Below are positions 54,490 to 57,207 of a stretch of 57,207 nucleotides of DNA, piece by piece. The stretch is from an uncultured Limosilactobacillus sp. (GTDB lineage: Bacteria; Bacillota; Bacilli; Lactobacillales; Lactobacillaceae), in NCBI GenBank assembly GCA_944327195.1, contig CALVGV010000011.1:1-57207 (forward strand), written 5' to 3'. The first letter of the stretch is position 1; the number at the start of each line of letters is the position of its first letter. A program made the translations under genes and the position numbers. The notes under the pieces were generated by a model. The model did no database searches. It was not told where the DNA came from and worked only from the letters and a program-made list of their open reading frames with translations.

Positions 54490-54505
54490 TTGTACATCCT
54501 CCTTA

Positions 54506-54519
54506 AATATTATGCTATT
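54506..54519. promoter_or_regulatory. MarR site 2
   Basis: AATATT-AT-GCTATT keeps one full arm of the palindrome AATAGC-GT-GCTATT found at the marR promoter. It lies between marR and the HXXEE gene. Confidence 0.45.
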
Positions 54520-54534
54520 TGAACGGGCAAAAAA

Positions 54535-54969
54535 TTAGCCTTCCGTCAGATTGGTGTAAAGCCGTGTCAGCAACTCCTGGAGCTTTGCCAGATCAGTCGC
54601 AGAGAAGTCGTGGTACAGCTTTTCTTCAAAGGCCAGTCGCTTGACCTCGGCCTGGTTAAAGAGGTCGGTCCCCGCCGCGGTCAGGCGGGCAGTCTTCGAC
54701 TTGTAGTTTTGTGGGTCCTGTTCGAGGACGATCAGCCCCTTTTGGCGAAGGCGCTTGACGATTCCGGCCACGGTAGGCTGGGAGACCTTGAAGGTTCGCT
54801 CCAACTCCTTGAGCGGGACCGGCCGCTCCTGGCGAACCAGGTAACCCAGGTACTCGATCTGCGAGAAGGTGACCCCCTCCGCCGCGAACTGCTTGCCGGT
54901 GAGTTTGACCAGGGTATCGTTGACTAGCTTCAGTTGCATCGTGCATTCGTTGTGCTGCTTATTTTCCAC
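54535..54969 (-). CDS. MarR-family transcriptional regulator
   Basis: The 144-residue protein has the MarR winged helix: VTFSQIEYLGYLVRQERPVPLKELERTFKVSQPTVAGIVKRLRQKGLI, with the wing DPQNYKSKTARLT. The GTG at 54969 follows AAAGGAGC by about eight bases. Longer readings lack a ribosome site and run through the operator. It probably represses itself and the downstream HXXEE gene. Confidence 0.88.
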   Translation of the reverse strand: MENKQHNECTMQLKLVNDTLVKLTGKQFAAEGVTFSQIEYLGYLVRQERPVPLKELERTFKVSQPTVAGIVKRLRQKGLIVLEQDPQNYKSKTARLTAAGTDLFNQAEVKRLAFEEKLYHDFSATDLAKLQELLTRLYTNLTEG

Positions 54970-54986
54970 GTTCGCTGCTCCTTTCA

Positions 54987-55000
54987 AATAGCGTGCTATT
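54987..55000. promoter_or_regulatory. MarR site 1 at the marR promoter
   Basis: AATAGC-GT-GCTATT is a perfect palindrome that abuts a minus-strand TATAAT. The position suits autorepression. Confidence 0.6.
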
Positions 55001-55197
55001 ATAATAACCGTAAACATGATTACCGTCAACCAGGTAGGGGGTTCTCAATTGATGTTCACCGTTTTATCAAATTAAAGTTTAAAATCTATCAATTATTAAT
55101 CGATTTTAGTTTACAATTTGGCGAATTCGTGGCATAAATGGAAGCGTAACCAACAGCGTTAAGTAGTCTAATAGGTTATTAACGAGGAGGAAGTTTC
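55001..55197. other. AT-rich intergenic region upstream of the surface protein gene
   Basis: The stretch carries the marR promoter at its left end and an AT-rich leader on the right. No clear promoter pair for the surface protein was found; TACAAT near 55112 is a candidate -10. GAGGAGG precedes the start codon. No gene or RNA is seen. Confidence 0.5.
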
Positions 55198-57135
55198 ATG
55201 GATACCAAGAAGGAACTCGCCCTGGTTGCTGGGGTTGCGGCCGTCACCGCCACCGGGGTGGCCACCACCGTTCACGCGGACACGACCACCGATCAGGCGA
55301 CCAGCGTTACCACCGTTACCAGCTCGCCGGTGAGCCAGGCCCAGGCCAAGGTTGACCAGGCCAGCCAGGCGGTCACCAGCGCCCAAACGGCAGCCGCCCA
55401 AGCCAGCAGCCAGGCGGCCGTCGCTTCTAGCAACGCGGCGGTAGCCAATTCCGCTGCCAGCACGGTCCAGGCCAACGTCGCCAGCGCCAGCCAGGAAGTT
55501 GCCAGTGCCACCGAATCGGCCAAGGATGCGACCGAGGCAAACATCAGCCGGGTAACGACCGCAATCACCGCCGACAAGCAGGCGGTCGCCAGCGCCCAAA
55601 CCGGGGTCGACCAGGCCAGCCAAGCGGTAACGAGTACGCACCAGGCCGCCAATCAGGCCAAGCAGGCAGCCAGCGCCCAGCAAGCCGCCGTTCAGAGCGC
55701 CCAGAATAAGGTTGGCCAGGCCCAATCCGCGGTTGACCAGAACGGGGTGGCGGCGGCCAAGGACGCGGTTGCTAGTGCCACGGGGAAGGTTACCAGCGAC
55801 CAAGCGGCCCTCACCAGCGCCAGCCAGGCGGTAACCACGGCAAGCACGGCCCTGGAAAGCGCCCAGGCCACGGCCAAGGCTGCCAGCCGGGCGGCTAACG
55901 AAAAGGCAGCGGCCCAATCCACCGCTCAGGCCCAGCTTGACCAGGCCAACCAAGCCGTCAGTGCTGCCCGGGCCCAGAATTCGGCCGCCCAGGCGAAGGT
56001 GGCCGCTAGCGAGGCGGCGGTCAACGACGCCCAGGCCGCCGTTGACGGGATTGACCTGACCGGGGCAAAGACCAAGCTGGCCAGCGCCGAAGCAACCGCC
56101 AGCGCGGCCCAATCCGCCGCGGTGGCCGCCTCGGGAGCCCTTGAGAAGGCCAAGCAGGCCGAAAGCAGCGCCCAGTTGGCGGCCACTTCCGCCACGGACC
56201 AGGTTACCAGCGCCCAGGCGGCCCTGGATGCGGCTGACCAGGCGGCCACGTCAGCCCAGAACAGCGCCGCTGCCGCCCAATCCAGCGCGGCGGCCGACGC
56301 CAAGGCGGTTAGCGACCTGGAAGGCGAGATTACGGCGATCGACAACGCCGTCCCGACCCTAACCTTCACCGAGGAGCAGAAGCAAACCACCCAGCAGTAC
56401 GTCAACGAGCTGGTGGGCATTGATAATATCAGTGAGCGATTCAATACCTTCAACGCCAAGAGCAGCGCCGCCTACCAGGCCTGGGCAAAGGCAATGACCT
56501 ACTCTTCTGCGAATAGCTATACCACTCTCCAGGAATTGATGGACTTCTTCCAGGCCAACTGGACCGACACCAGTGCCAAGGACAAGGCGACCCTGGTTGA
56601 CCCGACCGCCTTGACCAACGACCAGGCCACCGAGCTGACCAACTGGTTCGCCGCCGTCATCAACAACATCACCGCTGAACTGGGAATCCAGGACCAGGTT
56701 GGCCTGATGACGCCGACCGTCGGGATGATCGACGACGCCGTGGAGGTGGCCAAGCTAGCGGTGGAAAACAACATCGGGCAAACCGGTGGCCACTACCTCT
56801 ACGGGTTAAATAAAGCCGCCTACGAACACGGGCTGACGGATGGAACCACCTATCTGAGTGATGAGTACAAGACAACGGTGGCACCATCGAATACCTTCGG
56901 TGAGTCAGCCCTCCACGCCCCGACTACGACCAAGTATAACCAGTTCACGATGGCCGACGCCAAGGAGCTCCTCTTTGAGGCGATCGTTTACATGCTGGGG
57001 GATGACTTAGACTCTGAGATGGGGCACACCACCGCCCTCCTCGGGATTAACTCTTTGCTATGGCTAGGAGAACCGAAGGGGAGCGTGCTGGGGGTCTCGA
57101 TTTCTGGCGACCCCGCCCTGGCCGATAGTGAATAG
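55198..57135 (+). CDS. Alanine-rich SEC10/PgrA-like surface protein without visible anchor
   Basis: A signal peptide (KKELALVAGVAAVTATGVATTVHA) leads to about 340 residues of Ala/Ser/Gln-rich coiled coil with recurring units such as VDQASQAVTS (near 52 and 138). The C-terminal 250 residues resemble the SEC10/PgrA surface exclusion domain: LAVENNIG, HYLYGLNKAAYEHGL, TMADAKELLFEAIVYMLGDD and GHTTALLGIN. The protein ends at residue 645, soon after this domain, with no LPXTG signal, membrane tail or cell-wall-binding module. It may be secreted, truncated or anchored otherwise. Adhesion or blocking of mating is the known role of relatives. Confidence 0.8.
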   Translation: MDTKKELALVAGVAAVTATGVATTVHADTTTDQATSVTTVTSSPVSQAQAKVDQASQAVTSAQTAAAQASSQAAVASSNAAVANSAASTVQANVASASQEVASATESAKDATEANISRVTTAITADKQAVASAQTGVDQASQAVTSTHQAANQAKQAASAQQAAVQSAQNKVGQAQSAVDQNGVAAAKDAVASATGKVTSDQAALTSASQAVTTASTALESAQATAKAASRAANEKAAAQSTAQAQLDQANQAVSAARAQNSAAQAKVAASEAAVNDAQAAVDGIDLTGAKTKLASAEATASAAQSAAVAASGALEKAKQAESSAQLAATSATDQVTSAQAALDAADQAATSAQNSAAAAQSSAAADAKAVSDLEGEITAIDNAVPTLTFTEEQKQTTQQYVNELVGIDNISERFNTFNAKSSAAYQAWAKAMTYSSANSYTTLQELMDFFQANWTDTSAKDKATLVDPTALTNDQATELTNWFAAVINNITAELGIQDQVGLMTPTVGMIDDAVEVAKLAVENNIGQTGGHYLYGLNKAAYEHGLTDGTTYLSDEYKTTVAPSNTFGESALHAPTTTKYNQFTMADAKELLFEAIVYMLGDDLDSEMGHTTALLGINSLLWLGEPKGSVLGVSISGDPALADSE

Positions 57136-57170
57136 ACTTCCGCGGAAATTAAAATCCTAGTTTTCAAATT

Positions 57171-57207
57171 TCACCTTTGGTATGATCTTGTCAAAAAAGG
57201 TGATTTT
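57171..57207 (+). terminator. Possible terminator at the window edge
   Basis: TCACCTTT (about 57171-57178) pairs with AAAGGTGA (about 57196-57203) around a long loop, followed by TTTT at the end of the window. The structure may be cut off. Confidence 0.4.

Overview
The window is chromosomal DNA of a G+C-rich lactic acid bacterium. Low-GC Gram-positive gene sets (dprA-topA, parE-parC, manganese-dependent pyrophosphatase, lytST-lrgAB, ECF vitamin transporter, LPXTG-type surface repeat protein), AGGAGG ribosome sites, frequent TTG/GTG starts and strong intrinsic terminators point to Lactobacillaceae; gene content and base composition suggest Limosilactobacillus or a close relative (inference). 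No rRNA, tRNA or CRISPR array was recognised.

Layout. 1-10.6 kb is core DNA metabolism: dprA, topA, an aldose-1-epimerase-like gene, plsY (minus strand), parE-parC, ppaC. 10.7-19.3 kb holds the LytS-LytT two-component system and its likely target lrgAB, an IscA-like protein, msrB, a GlcD-type FAD oxidase, a vitamin B6 kinase with an ECF S component, and a SufT-type protein. 19.4-23.8 kb has an aminotransferase and the lutABC lactate oxidation operon. 24.0-28.8 kb is an accessory block: a large PLD-domain/ATPase protein, a decayed IS607-type element, and a DUF6933-like gene behind stacked inverted repeats. 28.9-32.7 kb is potABCD. 32.7-37.0 kb has a PgpA-like protein, thiolase, patatin-like esterase, and a cystathionine gamma-synthase/lyase gene behind a cysteine-rich leader peptide and terminator. 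At 37.2-39.4 kb lies a second PLD/ATPase protein related to the first.

39.4-43.3 kb is a metal/redox module: FLP-type Crp/Fnr regulator, Dps-like protein, metal-binding HMA protein and a metal P-type ATPase; both transcription units carry an FNR-like box centred at -41.5. 43.5-48.5 kb is a LysR-associated set of aldo/keto reductases (one with an in-frame stop), a Rossmann-fold protein, a tiny membrane peptide, flavodoxin and a TMEM175-type channel; two promoters share a 40-bp operator-like block. 48.6-49.7 kb holds an orphan hicB with a possible hicA remnant and a relBE pair. 49.8-52.6 kb is a MacB-type exporter and its TetR regulator with two matched operators. 52.8-53.8 kb holds a small tyrosine recombinase between inverted repeats. 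The window ends with an HXXEE protein, its MarR regulator and an alanine-rich SEC10/PgrA-like surface protein.

The most interesting candidates are: the two PLD/ATPase proteins, which share tails resembling the MinD membrane-targeting helix; the cysteine-codon attenuator; the two-promoter FLP regulon; and the recombinase element.
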